51,974 nucleotides of DNA from a bacterium (GTDB lineage Bacteria > Patescibacteriota > Minisyncoccia > Phycocordibacterales > SBAW01). Below the pieces are notes generated by a model, which searched no databases, was not told the origin of the DNA, and saw only the letters and a program-made list of their open reading frames with translations. Every line of letters begins with the position of its first letter. Positions within the stretch are counted from its first letter, which is position 1. Shown here one piece after another: positions 9,669 to 20,200 of this stretch. The stretch lies in assembly GCA_005239955.1 (NCBI GenBank), contig SBAW01000024.1, positions 1 through 51,974 of the forward strand, written 5' to 3'. The position numbers and the translations under genes are program-made.

Positions 9669-9984
9669 CATGTTCTCACAGATTGCTCTGTGCATTGGAC
9701 TGTAGCTTTGTCTGCGTACGCAGACATCTGACGTTCAGTCTCTACGGGTCGATTCTTATCACTCGTGGTGAGCGAAGTCGAACCATTCCCTCGGTATAGC
9801 CCTTCGCTTGCGCTCAGGATTCCACCGATATTAGTCAGCTTGTTTGTACTGATGCGCAATGCGCAGAAGTACAACCGCCGTGATGTGATTGGTTTATCTT
9901 TTTGATGACGAAAAAACATTTTTTAACGATAACTCTCTCAATGGGATTCAGACTGTCCTGAAGCGAAACGTATTTCGCTGAAGG
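9669..9984 (-). mobile_element. ORF-less group I-like intron in 23S at position 2593
   Basis: Exon junction GGTTCAGACCGT/CGTGAGACAG; intron ends in G; near the 3' end AAGCTACAGTCC resembles P7 3'. The first ~40 nt form a P1-like pairing with the 5' exon. Confidence 0.83.
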
Positions 9985-10647
9985 ACGGTCTGAACCCAGC
10001 TCGCGTACCTTTTTAATTGGCGAACAGCCAAACCCTTAGGACCTTCTCCAGCCCCGGGATAAGGTGAGCCGACATCGAGGTGCCGAACTCCGCCGTCGCT
10101 CTGGACGCTTAGGCGGAACTAGCCTGTTATCCCCAGAGTAGCTTTTGTCAGATGGTCTTCCGCCGCGTCTAACGCGTACGGTCGGTTCACTATGTCCTGC
10201 TTTCGCACCTGCTCGGCACTTACGCCTTACAGTCAAGCCCTCTTATGCCATTGCACTATCGGCACGGTTTCCATCCGCGCCTAGAGGACCTTAATGAACT
10301 CCTCCGTTACTTTTTAGGAGGATAGCGCCCCACTAAAACCGCCTGCCAGATACTGTCTCCGCTCGTTTTTGCCGCTCGGGTTAGTGCATACAACTAGAAA
10401 GAATGGTATTTCACTGACGAGTCCATACCAGCCGAAACCGATACTTCAATCTCTCCCATCTATGCTACGCAGTCACGTCGTATACACAATATCAAGCTAC
10501 AGTAAAGCTTCTGGGGTCTTTTCGTCTAACTGCAGGTAACCGGCATCTTCACCGGTACTGTATTTTCACCGGGCTGTTCTCCGAGACAGTCCCCCACTCA
10601 TTACACCATTCGTGCGCGTCGGAACTTACCCGACAAGGTATTTCGCT

Positions 10648-11331
10648 CTTCGATACCTTCACGAAGGACTCTATCTTCATCCCGCAGTAGCGGGAGCATG
10701 GCGTTTGGTCTCTGAGGATTTCAAGAATTGAGATTTTTGCTTACGGTTCATCGACTCAATTGTACGAGCAATTAACCGCAAACCAGACATTGTGAGATGT
10801 CTCTTTTGATACACTAGCTTCACAATATCCGCGAATAACTCAAAATCTTTTTGTTTTGCAGTACGCAATCGATGTGCACGGAAGAAAGGAATTATTTTCT
10901 CCTGTAGGTCCACAATGGATCTCACACAAAAACGATAGAGATTCTCACGATGATTGTCGTATCGCTTATTCCGAAAGATTTTTCCACATTGGAAATATCG
11001 TTCGAAGATTTCAAGTGCTGGCAAGCTTTTCTGACCTTGTGTTATCACAAATTCAGGAAATACTTGCCATCCGTACTTAGTGGTTTTGTTTCGAAAGATG
11101 CTGACGGTAAAGCATCCTTCTCCGTCGGTAAATCCGACGATCCACTGCTCAATTCTTGACCTTTCCTGCTGATTAATCATCTATGGGATAAATATACCAT
11201 AGACACTTTCTAGCATATGGCCATGTTTGGACTGACTATACATTGCTGTATAGCGAGGTAGCTTATTCGTTTACCATCCATAATCGTCCCAGTCCTACGC
11301 CGCACGTGCGCGTTGTGCGCACCCGCGGCAT
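10648..11331 (-). mobile_element. Group I-like intron in 23S after U1931, encodes a LAGLIDADG ORF
   Basis: Exon junction GTCCTAAGGT/AGCGAAAT; intron ends GTATCGAAG; GAAGATAGAGTCC near the 3' end resembles P7 3'. Confidence 0.87.
10677..11180 (-). CDS. LAGLIDADG homing endonuclease (intron-encoded)
   Basis: IEQWIVGFTDGEGCFTVSIFRN motif, 167 aa, inside a 23S intron. Confidence 0.9.
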   Translation of the reverse strand: MINQQERSRIEQWIVGFTDGEGCFTVSIFRNKTTKYGWQVFPEFVITQGQKSLPALEIFERYFQCGKIFRNKRYDNHRENLYRFCVRSIVDLQEKIIPFFRAHRLRTAKQKDFELFADIVKLVYQKRHLTMSGLRLIARTIESMNRKQKSQFLKSSETKRHAPATAG

Positions 11332-12807
11332 ACCTTAGGACGATTATAGTTATCGCCGACATTCACCAGGGCTTATACAGCGTCAGCACAACATCTTGCG
11401 ACATTGCACCGGCCGTAGTTGACCTTCTGGCATTGGTCAGGTGTCACCCCCTATACATCCTCTTACGAGTTCGCAGGGAGCTGTGTTTTTGGTAAACAGT
11501 TGGCAGGGGTACTTTCGCTGCGGCCCCGCCCCGCTTGCGCGGGAAAGGGCAGGCCTTATTCCGAAGTTACGGCCGCTTTTTTGCCGAGTTCCTTGGAGAA
11601 CACTCACCCGTTCGCCTTACTCTTCTCGAGCAGACCACCTGTGTCGGTTTGTGGTACGGATTTAGCTGTCATGAGTTTAGAAGTTTTTCTTGGAAGCGTG
11701 CTTTGTCGATTCGCCACGGCCTAAACCGCGACTAACCGCAGGGCTCGCGATTGCCATTAAAGGCGGATGCCGGATTTGCCTAGCACCCTCACTTACCGCA
11801 CGGACGCAAATCCAATAATGCGCCCGACATACTACGCTCCGTCACTCCATCACTGACAGCCAAAGTCACGGAATATTAACCGTGTATCCATCAGGTCCGG
11901 CTTTCGCCATACCCTTAGGACCGACTAACCCTTCGCTGATCACCGTTGCGAAGGAAACCTTGGTCTTTCGGCGTGCGGGGATCTCACCCGCATTGCGGTT
12001 ACTTGTGCCTGCATTCTCACTTCCATGCACTCCAGTATGGGTCACCCCTTTACCTTCATCGCAGCATGGAACGCTCTCCTACCACGCCACCTCGACGGAT
12101 CGAGATAGCATCCTCAGTTTCGGTACGACGTTTGAGCCCCGATTATCTTCGGCGCGAAATCTCTGGATGAGTGAGCTGTTACGCTTTCTTTGAATGATGG
12201 CTGCTTCTAAGCCTACATCCTCATTGTCAGAGAAATTTCACCTCCTTGTGATGCACTGAACGTCGATTTTGGGACCTTAACTTGAGATCCGAGCTCTTCC
12301 TCTTTTGACCACCGGAGCTTAGCCCCCGGAGTCTGACTGCATGCTAGTGGCCGCGGGTATTCGGAGTTTGATAGGATTAACGGGCTTTCGCTCTATTTAA
12401 TCCTTCCAGTGCTCTACCCCCCGCGGGTACGGCATACGCTAGTCCTAAAACTATTTCGGAGAGAACCAGCTATTACCAGATTCGATTAGCTTATCACTCC
12501 TTACCACAGGTCATCCGATAGTTTTGCACGGCTAACCGGTTCGGGCCTCCCTCCCGCTTTCGCGGAAGTTCACCCTGCCCATGGCAAGCTCATCTGGCTT
12601 CGGGTCTTTTTTGTGCTACAGGGTCGCGCTATTCACACTCGCTTTCGCTATGGCTCCGGGGGTTCGCCCCTTAGCCCAAAGCAGCACAAAAAAACTCGCA
12701 GGCTCATTCTTCAATAGGCACGCCGTCGAGGTCTCGCTTGCGCTTAACCTCTTCGACTCATTGTAAACACATGGTTTCAGATCTATTTCACTCCCCTTAT
12801 CGGGGTG

Positions 12808-12847
<40 letters not shown>

Positions 12848-13373
12848 TCCGAGAGTATTTAGCCTTACCGGTTAGTTCCGGCAGATTCACCCGAGCTATT
12901 CGTGTCTCGAGCTACTCAAGAACGATAACGAGAGAGATGATTCCTTTTCGTCTACGGGCCTATTACCCTCTGGGGCTATGCTTTCCAGCATATTCGACTA
13001 AAAAATCATTTTGTAACTCTCCGCACGTATAAGGTGCCGTTATCGCCTTACAACCCCCAGCATCAGTTACGCCACTCATCTTTCGATAAGTAGCTTAGCT
13101 GAAGCTAGGTTTGGGCTTCGTCCGTTTCGCTCGCCGCTACTTAGGACATACCAATTGGTTTCTTTTCCACCAGGTACTGAGATGTTTCACTTCCCTGGGT
13201 ATGCTCCGTGCGTCTATTGACGCTCGGTTCCTGTGATTTCTCACAGGAGAGTTTCCTCATTCGGAAATCTCCGGATCGAAGGTTGCTTGGCACCTCCCCG
13301 GAGCGTATCGCCGCCACGCTACGTCCTTCTTCGCCTCTCATGAGCCTAGGCATCCACCATGTGCTCTTGTTTC

Positions 13374-13411
13374 CACACTGGGAAACGTAAGAACCGCAAT
13401 AATGTGTTTTG
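13374..13411 (-). other. 5' arm of 23S precursor processing stem (pairs with 8531-8569)
   Basis: Long complementarity to 8531-8569. Confidence 0.8.
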
Positions 13412-13470
13412 TTTTCTTTTGCTTCCCCGCATCGTGTCCGCAATGCATGGGAAGTTACAGTTACTTGTTA

Positions 13471-13608
13471 TCCCGATAGTGAATTTTGCCGTTGATGCGC
13501 TTTGCATTTCCACGAACATACGGACCTTCGTTATAGATGGCGCGTAGTCAAAGATATGCAGAGTACACCGCGTCGCATCGAAATGCGACGGCAAAATCTA
13601 CTACGGGA
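13471..13608 (-). promoter_or_regulatory. Candidate structured element type 1, copy b (23S leader)
   Basis: Arms TCCCGATAGTGAATTTTGCCG (13471-13491) and CGGCAAAATCTACTACGGGA (13589-13608) are complementary; shares ATAGATGGC and CTACTACGGGAT with 2205-2326. Confidence 0.5.
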
Positions 13609-13730
13609 TTGTTACCTTGAGCATGTCTGCTGTGATGCAGCATGCTCTTCCACCTCCGCATCAACTAGACCCCAAACGTTGTTTGAGTCAGATGCGTGAT
13701 GGGATTCTGTTGTCAATGACCACGTTTGAA

Positions 13731-13847
13731 GTCAAGTAAAAATCGATGAGATGCGCGGCGCAGGCGAGGAGTGAACCGAGCAATAGTTGTCGCTATTGCG
13801 AGGGAACACCGGAGCCTGCAACAAAGCAGATCGCGATTTTCACTGAC
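13731..13847 (+). ncRNA. Candidate structured RNA element type 2, orphan copy
   Basis: Closing stem GTCAAGTAAAAATCG/CGATTTTCACTGAC; internal ATCGATGAGATGCGCGG...GAGGAGTGAACCGAGCAATAG-loop-CTATTGCGAGG...CAACAAAGCAGAT shared with 38938-39046 and 32855-32977. Confidence 0.55.
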
Positions 13848-13862
13848 GTCGATATGAGAACA

Positions 13863-13888
13863 AAAAAACCGCTCTTGTGAGCGGCTCG
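13863..13888 (-). terminator. Rho-independent terminator of the ABC transporter gene
   Basis: Minus sense GAGCCGCTCACAAGAGCGGTTTTTTT. Confidence 0.75.
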
Positions 13889-14037
13889 GCTAATCTCGCA
13901 TATGCGAAATCACCAAGGCCGCGCCGTGAGGTTTTTAATAGTAACCATATCGATAAAAAACAGTATATGCGCCGCGAAAACCTTTGTCAAATATGGGCGA
14001 AAATAGGCTTCGGGGGACAATGGTGGGGATAGTGGCG

Positions 14038-15942
14038 TTAGGCCGCACTCCCTCGTTTTTTAGGCCCAAAAGAAGGGGTTTTGTCATCCGAGATTGAGGG
14101 AGAGATATCCTTCCGCTCCGCTTCATCTTCAAGACGCGGCGCGGCGAATGTCTCCTCTTCCTCTCCCACACCAACAAAACCGCCGGCTTGAATGTTCCAA
14201 AGCTCGGCATAGAGCCCGCCGGCACGAATAAGCTCGTCGTGGGTACCGCTCGTCGCAACTCTCCCCTTCTCCATGACCACAATGCGATCCATAGAACGAA
14301 TAGTTGAGAGGCGGTGCGCAATGACAATCGTTGTTTTTCCTTTCATAAGAGTGGCGAGCGCTTCTTGAATAAGACGTTCCGATTCGGAATCGAGGCTCGA
14401 CGTTGCTTCATCGAGAATAAGAATGGGTGCGTTTTTAAGAAGCGCCCGTGCGATTGCAATACGCTGACGCTCGCCTCCGGAAAGCCTCACCCCGCGCTCA
14501 CCGACATAGGTCTGGTAACCTTCTGGAAATTTTTCAATAAACTCTGTGCAGTGTGCCAGCCGCGCAGCTTCAAAAACCTCCGTATCGGTCGCGTCACGAC
14601 GGCCGTAGCGAATATTGTCCATAAGGGTACGATGAAACAAAATGGGGTCTTGTGGTACTACCGCAATCGCATCACGGAGACTCTCTTGCGTGACATGCGC
14701 AATATTTTGTCCGTCAATAGAAATCATTCCGCTCCCAATGTCATAAAAGCGCAGGAGAAGTTTTATAACCGTCGACTTCCCTGCCCCGGAGGGACCAACA
14801 AGCGCAATTTTCTCGCGCGGTAGAACGGAGAGTGAGTAACCATCAAGAACTCGTCGTGTTTTTTTAAAATTAAAAGTAACGTTGCGAAATACAATAGCGC
14901 CTTCTTTGACAACGAGTGTGCTCGCCCGGGGCTTATCAGCCACTTCGTAGGGTTTCTCCATAATGGCGACCGTCTCCGCCGCGTCAGCAAAAGCCTCGAA
15001 CATCCGGCGCATCGTGCTCCCCAGGTTCCAGAGCCGTTCAAACAAGACCAGGAGGTACGCCTGAATAAGTGCAAAATCGCCGATTGTGAGAACCCCTCGC
15101 TGCCAGAGTTTTATTGCGGCGAAAAAGAGAACGAATTGAATGACGAGCATAAGGAGGCCGGTAACGCCACGTATAGCCTCATCAATATTCCACGAGAGTA
15201 CGCTCGCTCCCCGGAGCTCCTCGGTGACCTTCGAAAACCTTGCCGCTTCAGCTCTCCGCCCTGAAAAGAGTTTGACATTTGTCTCATTGGTAATGATGTC
15301 GGCGAGCACGCCGGTCTGCTCGGTATCTTTTGCCGATTTACGTTCATTGTATTTTTGCTTCCAGCGCGTTACGAGGTACTCTGCAGTCAAAAAGAGCGCG
15401 AGCCATATTGAAAGTGCTGCGCCAAGAAACACGTGACGATTGAAGAGAACGATCAAAATGCCCACCATAGAAATGGTAAGGGGGAAGAGATGGAAGAATA
15501 CCTGATCATAAAATTCCTCGTATGACCGTGCGAGACGACCTACTCTGCGCACCAATGAGCCGGCAAAATTATGGACAAAGAAATCGTAGGAGTGACCAAT
15601 CATATAGGAGAACGCGGCAGTAGAAAGATCGGCCATACCTCGTGCTTCGGAATACGTGAGCGCAACATGACTAATGCGCCGCCAGAACCATCCAAAGAGG
15701 CCAAGCAGGGATATGGTGATGAGGATTGCCAGGAGCGACTCAATGACGTTTGGCGTAGCGACGTCCGCCCCTGCCACAATATCGAGGAGTTTTTTAAAAT
15801 AGAGCGGAAGGATGATTTCGGTGAGGTGGACAAGACATGCGCCGCCGAACACAAGAAGGAGGAGCACGGGGTGCCGTGCCGTAAACCCCCAAAAGAGGCG
15901 GAGAATACTTTTTATTGAAGCGCGTTCGTACATGGGAACCAT
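14038..15942 (-). CDS. ABC transporter, fused permease and ATP-binding protein
   Basis: Walker A GPSGAGKST, signature LSGGERQRIAIARALL, Walker B ILILDEATSSLD; six-TM N-terminal half. Confidence 0.95.
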   Translation of the reverse strand: MVPMYERASIKSILRLFWGFTARHPVLLLLVFGGACLVHLTEIILPLYFKKLLDIVAGADVATPNVIESLLAILITISLLGLFGWFWRRISHVALTYSEARGMADLSTAAFSYMIGHSYDFFVHNFAGSLVRRVGRLARSYEEFYDQVFFHLFPLTISMVGILIVLFNRHVFLGAALSIWLALFLTAEYLVTRWKQKYNERKSAKDTEQTGVLADIITNETNVKLFSGRRAEAARFSKVTEELRGASVLSWNIDEAIRGVTGLLMLVIQFVLFFAAIKLWQRGVLTIGDFALIQAYLLVLFERLWNLGSTMRRMFEAFADAAETVAIMEKPYEVADKPRASTLVVKEGAIVFRNVTFNFKKTRRVLDGYSLSVLPREKIALVGPSGAGKSTVIKLLLRFYDIGSGMISIDGQNIAHVTQESLRDAIAVVPQDPILFHRTLMDNIRYGRRDATDTEVFEAARLAHCTEFIEKFPEGYQTYVGERGVRLSGGERQRIAIARALLKNAPILILDEATSSLDSESERLIQEALATLMKGKTTIVIAHRLSTIRSMDRIVVMEKGRVATSGTHDELIRAGGLYAELWNIQAGGFVGVGEEEETFAAPRLEDEAERKDISPSISDDKTPSFGPKKRGSAA

Positions 15943-15965
15943 CTTACTCTACGGCGTACGGCCTT

Positions 15966-15998
15966 CATGCGGGAAACGCATGAAGGCCGTCGCATCTT
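15966..15998. repeat. Palindromic hairpin upstream of the ABC transporter
   Basis: acggccttcatgcg-ggaaa-cgcatgaaggccgt perfect inverted repeat. Confidence 0.6.
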
Positions 15999-16044
15999 AA
16001 TCGAGAGAAACCTAACCTATTGTCTCTTGGTGAGCGAGAGGCTC

Positions 16045-16737
16045 TTATTTGCCGTTCTTACCGACCTCTTGTCGCATCTTCTCGAGGAAACGCTGTGCTG
16101 CATCCTGGCCTCCGAGGCCAAACGCAAGACCGAACGCCAGCGAGATTGCAACGACAATGCCGGTAAAGAGCGTTTGGACGAAGGGAGTTGCAACACCTAG
16201 TTGTCCAAGAGCGGTGAGCGCAGCGAAGATCCAGATTGCCCACTGCGTGGTCGTACCAAGGAAGTTTGCTGACATCATCCCCGCGGCTTTTGCAGCCCCG
16301 GTGACGACATTGCGCATAACTTCCGCGACAACAGCGGAAACGAGTAGGATAAGAACCGCGACGATGACCTGTGGAAGGTAGAGAAGCACGACCTGCTGCA
16401 GGAAGACGTTGACTTGGCTAAGGCCCAAGACTTCAAGAGCCGTAACCAAGAAGACGATGATGACGAACCATTTCACTAAGGCGCCAAGGAATCCGCCTGA
16501 ATTAAGTGAAAAGCCCGCGCGACTAAGAACTTCGTCGACTCCTGCACTCCTGAGTGCATTGTCGATCTTCACCGCTTTGACCACCTGCTCAATGACGCGA
16601 GCAAGGATCGATCCAATAAGCCAGCCAATGACGAAGATGACTATTGCGACAATGAGATTGGGCAGGAAGTTCACTACCCCTGAGAGCAGGTCCTGAAACG
16701 ATTGCTGAAGGACCTCAAGCCATGTTTGCAATAACAT
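16045..16737 (-). CDS. Membrane protein with conserved TM-helix repeats (MscS-like TM_helix family)
   Basis: LPNLIVAIVIFVIGWLIGSILARVIEQVVKAVKID and a repeated second unit; Gly-rich C-terminus LAFGLAFGLGGQDAAQRFLEKM. Confidence 0.8.
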   Translation of the reverse strand: MLLQTWLEVLQQSFQDLLSGVVNFLPNLIVAIVIFVIGWLIGSILARVIEQVVKAVKIDNALRSAGVDEVLSRAGFSLNSGGFLGALVKWFVIIVFLVTALEVLGLSQVNVFLQQVVLLYLPQVIVAVLILLVSAVVAEVMRNVVTGAAKAAGMMSANFLGTTTQWAIWIFAALTALGQLGVATPFVQTLFTGIVVAISLAFGLAFGLGGQDAAQRFLEKMRQEVGKNGK

Positions 16738-16915
16738 AAAGGTTGTTGATATGCCGAAAATCCGGCATATGCAAGTTAGTAATGGATTCAGAGCTCCGTT
16801 CGCACGAAACGGAGGCTATCGACCTTTTACCCTCTTCATTTTATCAACTCTCCCCCATCCTCGGTGAGCATCCTGTGGATAGTCTGTTGAAATGGTGCGG
16901 AAAGGTTGTGGAGGC

Positions 16916-17539
16916 TCAGTTGAGACCGATGCGGTCAAACGCGACGCGGTGGGGATAATCAAATACATCCCGGACCAGTCGATCGTTAATCCCCATGCGA
17001 TAGGTGAAATCAGGCGTTGAAAAAACAACGTAGCGCAACTCCCGTCCAAGCTCCGCCTCAACCGAGCGCATGATGCCGTCGAGTCGGCGCATTTTTATTC
17101 TGTCTCCCACAATGAGAAGGTCGATGCGACTATCCCACTCCCCCAAAAAGAGACCGGCCATCACAATGAGTTTAATTCTCCCGGCCTTCCCCACACGCTT
17201 TTTGAGCTCTGGCCCTGAAAGCGCACTACTGATAAGCAGCCGCTGAAGTGAGAGTGTGTACGGAAAGGCGCTGTGTAAGACGGCACCCGAGAATCGTTTT
17301 CGTTTGAGGATCTTCCTGCGCCGAGTGCGCACCAGAACCTCTCGAGCAACTCTTTTGCGCTTCAGAAGTCCGCTCGCAAGGAGAATAGGAAATTCTTTCC
17401 GAACTTCTTTGGGGGCGCTTTTGATGCGCACGGCTGCACCATCGGGATCGAACGCAACTCCTGGGTTAAAGAGAAAGAGACGCAAGAGTTTAACGCGAGT
17501 TCCCGATCCGAATAGCTTCCCTAACTGCGTAACGCCCAT
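16916..17539 (-). CDS. Hypothetical protein, winged-helix-like N-terminus with nucleotidyltransferase-like C-terminus
   Basis: LGKLFGSGTRVKLLRLFLFNP resembles an HTH N-terminus; DSRIDLLIVGDRIK resembles an NTase core. Weak assignment. Confidence 0.5.
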   Translation of the reverse strand: MGVTQLGKLFGSGTRVKLLRLFLFNPGVAFDPDGAAVRIKSAPKEVRKEFPILLASGLLKRKRVAREVLVRTRRRKILKRKRFSGAVLHSAFPYTLSLQRLLISSALSGPELKKRVGKAGRIKLIVMAGLFLGEWDSRIDLLIVGDRIKMRRLDGIMRSVEAELGRELRYVVFSTPDFTYRMGINDRLVRDVFDYPHRVAFDRIGLN

Positions 17540-17586
17540 ATATTCAGTATTGCGCCGATTGTACCACCGCTTGGGATGGAATCCAG

Positions 17587-18462
17587 TCAGGAAGGGGCGC
17601 GAGGGCTCCGTGTTACCGCATCGCTAAACCGAGCCACACGGACCATTTGCTCTACATCGTGAACTCGGACAATATCAGCCCCTCGATCAATCGTGAGAGC
17701 AACTGCGGCTCCTGTCCCCTCAAGCCGCTCTTCCATCGGGAGATTAAGCGTATACCCAACAAATGATTTCCGCGATGGCCCCACGAGAAGCGGAAATCCG
17801 AGGGATCTAAATTCGTCTAACCGGTTGATAATTTCGAGATTTTGTTCGACGGTTTTCCCAAACCCGAGCCCCGGGTCAACGATGATGCGGTCGGACGAAA
17901 CTCCGGCCCTAAGAGCCCACGATACCGACTCCATGAGCTCGCGTTTAATATCTTCAATAAGGTTTTCATACACAACTCCCACATATCTGCCTCCCAGTTT
18001 GTTTTCTTGCTCAGCATCTTTTGGGCGACTGCGATTGTGCATAAGCACGAGGTAGACACCTGTTTCTGCCGCCACTTTTGCCACTTCTCTATCCATGCGA
18101 AGTCCCCACACATCATTAATAATCTGTGCTCCTACCGCGACGGCCTGCCGCGCTACTTCCGCTTTGTAGGTATCAATAGAAATAGGGACGTTGATGGTGC
18201 GCGAAAGTTCACGAATAACCGGAATGACACGCGCCAACTCTTCCTCGAGGGACACGGGAGTTCCTCCTGGTCGCGTTGACTCGCCTCCGACATCAATGAT
18301 GTCAGCGCCCTCTTTCACGTGCGCCTGTGCTTGCGCCAGAGCGTTCGCTACCACATCGCCTGAAGACGTCATGACGCCGTCGCCTGAAAAAGAATCGGGA
18401 GTAACGTTCACGATCCCCATCACATACGTGCGCGTGCCCCACGAAAAGAGCGGCTCTTTCAT
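17587..18462 (-). CDS. folP: Dihydropteroate synthase
   Basis: VMGIVNVTPDSFSGDG, DVGGESTRPG, IIVDPGLGFGKT. Start set at internal Met; the tracked ORF runs to 18498. Confidence 0.95.
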   Translation of the reverse strand: MKEPLFSWGTRTYVMGIVNVTPDSFSGDGVMTSSGDVVANALAQAQAHVKEGADIIDVGGESTRPGGTPVSLEEELARVIPVIRELSRTINVPISIDTYKAEVARQAVAVGAQIINDVWGLRMDREVAKVAAETGVYLVLMHNRSRPKDAEQENKLGGRYVGVVYENLIEDIKRELMESVSWALRAGVSSDRIIVDPGLGFGKTVEQNLEIINRLDEFRSLGFPLLVGPSRKSFVGYTLNLPMEERLEGTGAAVALTIDRGADIVRVHDVEQMVRVARFSDAVTRSPRAPS

Positions 18463-18953
18463 AGAGAAATACCGGCAGGCCAGACCTGTCTGTGCCAATT
18501 CCCGAGCCCATCCAATAGTTCTTGTACTGTTTTCTTGCTTGGAAGAAGCACGAGCCGAGGATTAAGGTCGCGAAGCGGCACCAACACAAACGCACGTTCA
18601 GAAATTCGAGGATGAGGAATAGTTAGTTCATCTGTCTCTATGCACTCCGACCCATAGAACAAAATATCGATATCAATAACGCGAGGGCCGAAACGCTCTC
18701 CCGCTTCGCGCCCGAGCTTCATTTCTATGTTCTTTGCTTCCATGAGAAGCTCTCGCGGAGAATAAGTGGTAACGCCCTGACACACCATGTTGTAAAAAGC
18801 AGGCTGGGTGGTGAGATAGAGTGGTGCAGTTTCATACAACGGAGAGAGACGCTCAATCGTGACATGAGTCCCAAGGGCCGTCAGCGCTTGTTGGATGTTT
18901 TTCATCCGGTCACCAAGATTTGAGCCGAGGGCGAGATATACCGTTTCGGTCAT
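18459..18953 (-). CDS. folK: 2-amino-4-hydroxy-6-hydroxymethyldihydropteridine diphosphokinase
   Basis: LALGSNLGDR, LYETAPLY, FGPRVIDIDILFYG, IPHPRISERAFVLVPL. Confidence 0.95.
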   Translation of the reverse strand: MTETVYLALGSNLGDRMKNIQQALTALGTHVTIERLSPLYETAPLYLTTQPAFYNMVCQGVTTYSPRELLMEAKNIEMKLGREAGERFGPRVIDIDILFYGSECIETDELTIPHPRISERAFVLVPLRDLNPRLVLLPSKKTVQELLDGLGNWHRQVWPAGISL

Positions 18954-18978
18954 GCGTAGCTCATAGTAGCGACCGAAG

Positions 18979-19018
18979 AAAAAGAAAACAACCGCGAACG
19001 GGCGGTTGTTTTCTTTTT
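18979..19018. terminator. Bidirectional intrinsic terminator after rplL
   Basis: aaaagaaaacaaccgc-gaacg-ggcggttgttttcttttt. Confidence 0.8.
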
Positions 19019-19170
19019 GCCTGCGGCTGCAAGGTCTACTTTAATTCGACCTTGCCACGTGTTTTCTATTCGCCGTCGCTCATAGAAACTCGCGGCCCCA
19101 CCTCACTTCTGAGCCCTACTGGGCTCAGCCTGCGGGCGTTCCGGTCGAAAAGTCCTCTAAAACAACTCCG

Positions 19171-19569
19171 TTATTTTAGCTCGACTTTTCCACCCGCAGC
19201 TTCAATCTTTTTCTTGATTTCTTCAGCCTCTTCTTTCTTTACCCCTTCCTTGAGGTTTGTCGGAGCGCTATCAACAAGATCCTTTGCTTCCTTAAGACCA
19301 AGGGCAAGTGCCTCTTTCACTACCTTAATAACTTGGATCTTCTGTGCTCCCCCATCCGCGAGGTGAATCGTAAAGGAGCTCTTTTCCTCAGCCGCTTCAG
19401 CCGCCGCTGCCGGTGCGGCAACCGCAACCGCCGCTGCCGAAACACCAAACTTCTTCTCAAGCGTCTTCACGAGTTCGTGAAGCTCGAGGACTGACATTTT
19501 CTCTACCTGGTCGATGAGTGCTTTGAATTTCTCTGGCACTTCAACCGTTACCTGTGCGTCATCTGCCAT
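19171..19569 (-). CDS. rplL: 50S ribosomal protein L7/L12
   Basis: Ala-rich hinge and C-terminal [26 protein letters not shown]. Confidence 0.96.
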   Translation of the reverse strand: MADDAQVTVEVPEKFKALIDQVEKMSVLELHELVKTLEKKFGVSAAAVAVAAPAAAAEAAEEKSSFTIHLADGGAQKIQVIKVVKEALALGLKEAKDLVDSAPTNLKEGVKKEEAEEIKKKIEAAGGKVELK

Positions 19570-19590
19570 AACGTTATTGTTTGCTGTTAA

Positions 19591-20085
19591 TTAACTGCCG
19601 CGTTTCTCTCTCATCCGATCAAGCGCCACGACAAAACCCTTAAGCGGCGAATTGATGAGGTAGACAAACTGTGTAATAAGCGAGTCGCGAGACGGAATGG
19701 TTGCGACACTCATAATGGCGGGCTTATCCATGTAGCGTCCTTCAAAGACACCGCCAAGGAGCGAGAGCACGCCCTCCACCTTCTTACCGAAGGCAAAGAC
19801 TTCACGTGCAGGCGCCACCTGATCGCTGTCGCTCCACGCAAGAGCAAGTTCGCCCGGAAGCTCTGGCTGATTTCCTTCGTAGGACATTTCGCCAAGCGCT
19901 TTCTTAATGAGGGTCTTTTTTGCGACGAGGAACCGCACCCCATTCTCGCGAAGCTTACGGCGCAACGCCGTAATGTTCCCGATCGTGAGGCCATGGAAAT
20001 TCACAAACGCAACCGCCTGCGCACCCGAGAGCGCGCCGCGGACTTTGTCAAGAATCTCCACTTTCTTTTGTTTATTAACTGCCAT
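19591..20085 (-). CDS. rplJ: 50S ribosomal protein L10
   Basis: L10 N-terminus VAFVNFHGLTIGNITALRRKLRENGVRFLVAKKTLIKKAL; adjacent to rplL. Confidence 0.95.
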   Translation of the reverse strand: MAVNKQKKVEILDKVRGALSGAQAVAFVNFHGLTIGNITALRRKLRENGVRFLVAKKTLIKKALGEMSYEGNQPELPGELALAWSDSDQVAPAREVFAFGKKVEGVLSLLGGVFEGRYMDKPAIMSVATIPSRDSLITQFVYLINSPLKGFVVALDRMREKRGS

Positions 20086-20108
20086 TGTTTTTTCTCTGGA
20101 ATAAAAAC

Positions 20109-20200
20109 AGCCAGAGTGCTAATCCCCTGGCATTAGAGTCGACCTTGCGTAGGGCTTATGGGGTGCCTACGGTCTTGAGGCCAGGTACAAGCATCTTAGC
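20109..20200 (-). promoter_or_regulatory. Ribosomal protein L10 leader (autoregulatory RNA)
   Basis: Minus sense CAAGACCGTAGGCACCCCATAAGCCCTACGCAAGGTCGAC upstream of rplJ, matching my memory of the L10 leader consensus. Confidence 0.75.

Noticed and set aside
9623-9919. 98-aa minus-strand ORF
   Set aside because: Spans an exon-intron boundary of 23S and the ORF-less intron; no homing-endonuclease motif.
11419-11724. Several + strand ORFs inside the 23S region (11313-13600)
   Set aside because: Translate rRNA antisense; sequence aligns to 23S.
13600-13700. tRNA-like stretch in the 23S leader (GGAGGTGGAAGAGC... CTGCATCACAGCAG... TTTCGA)
   Set aside because: No consistent acceptor stem, 7-nt anticodon loop or CCA end; the TTTCGA hairpin belongs to type-1 element copy b.
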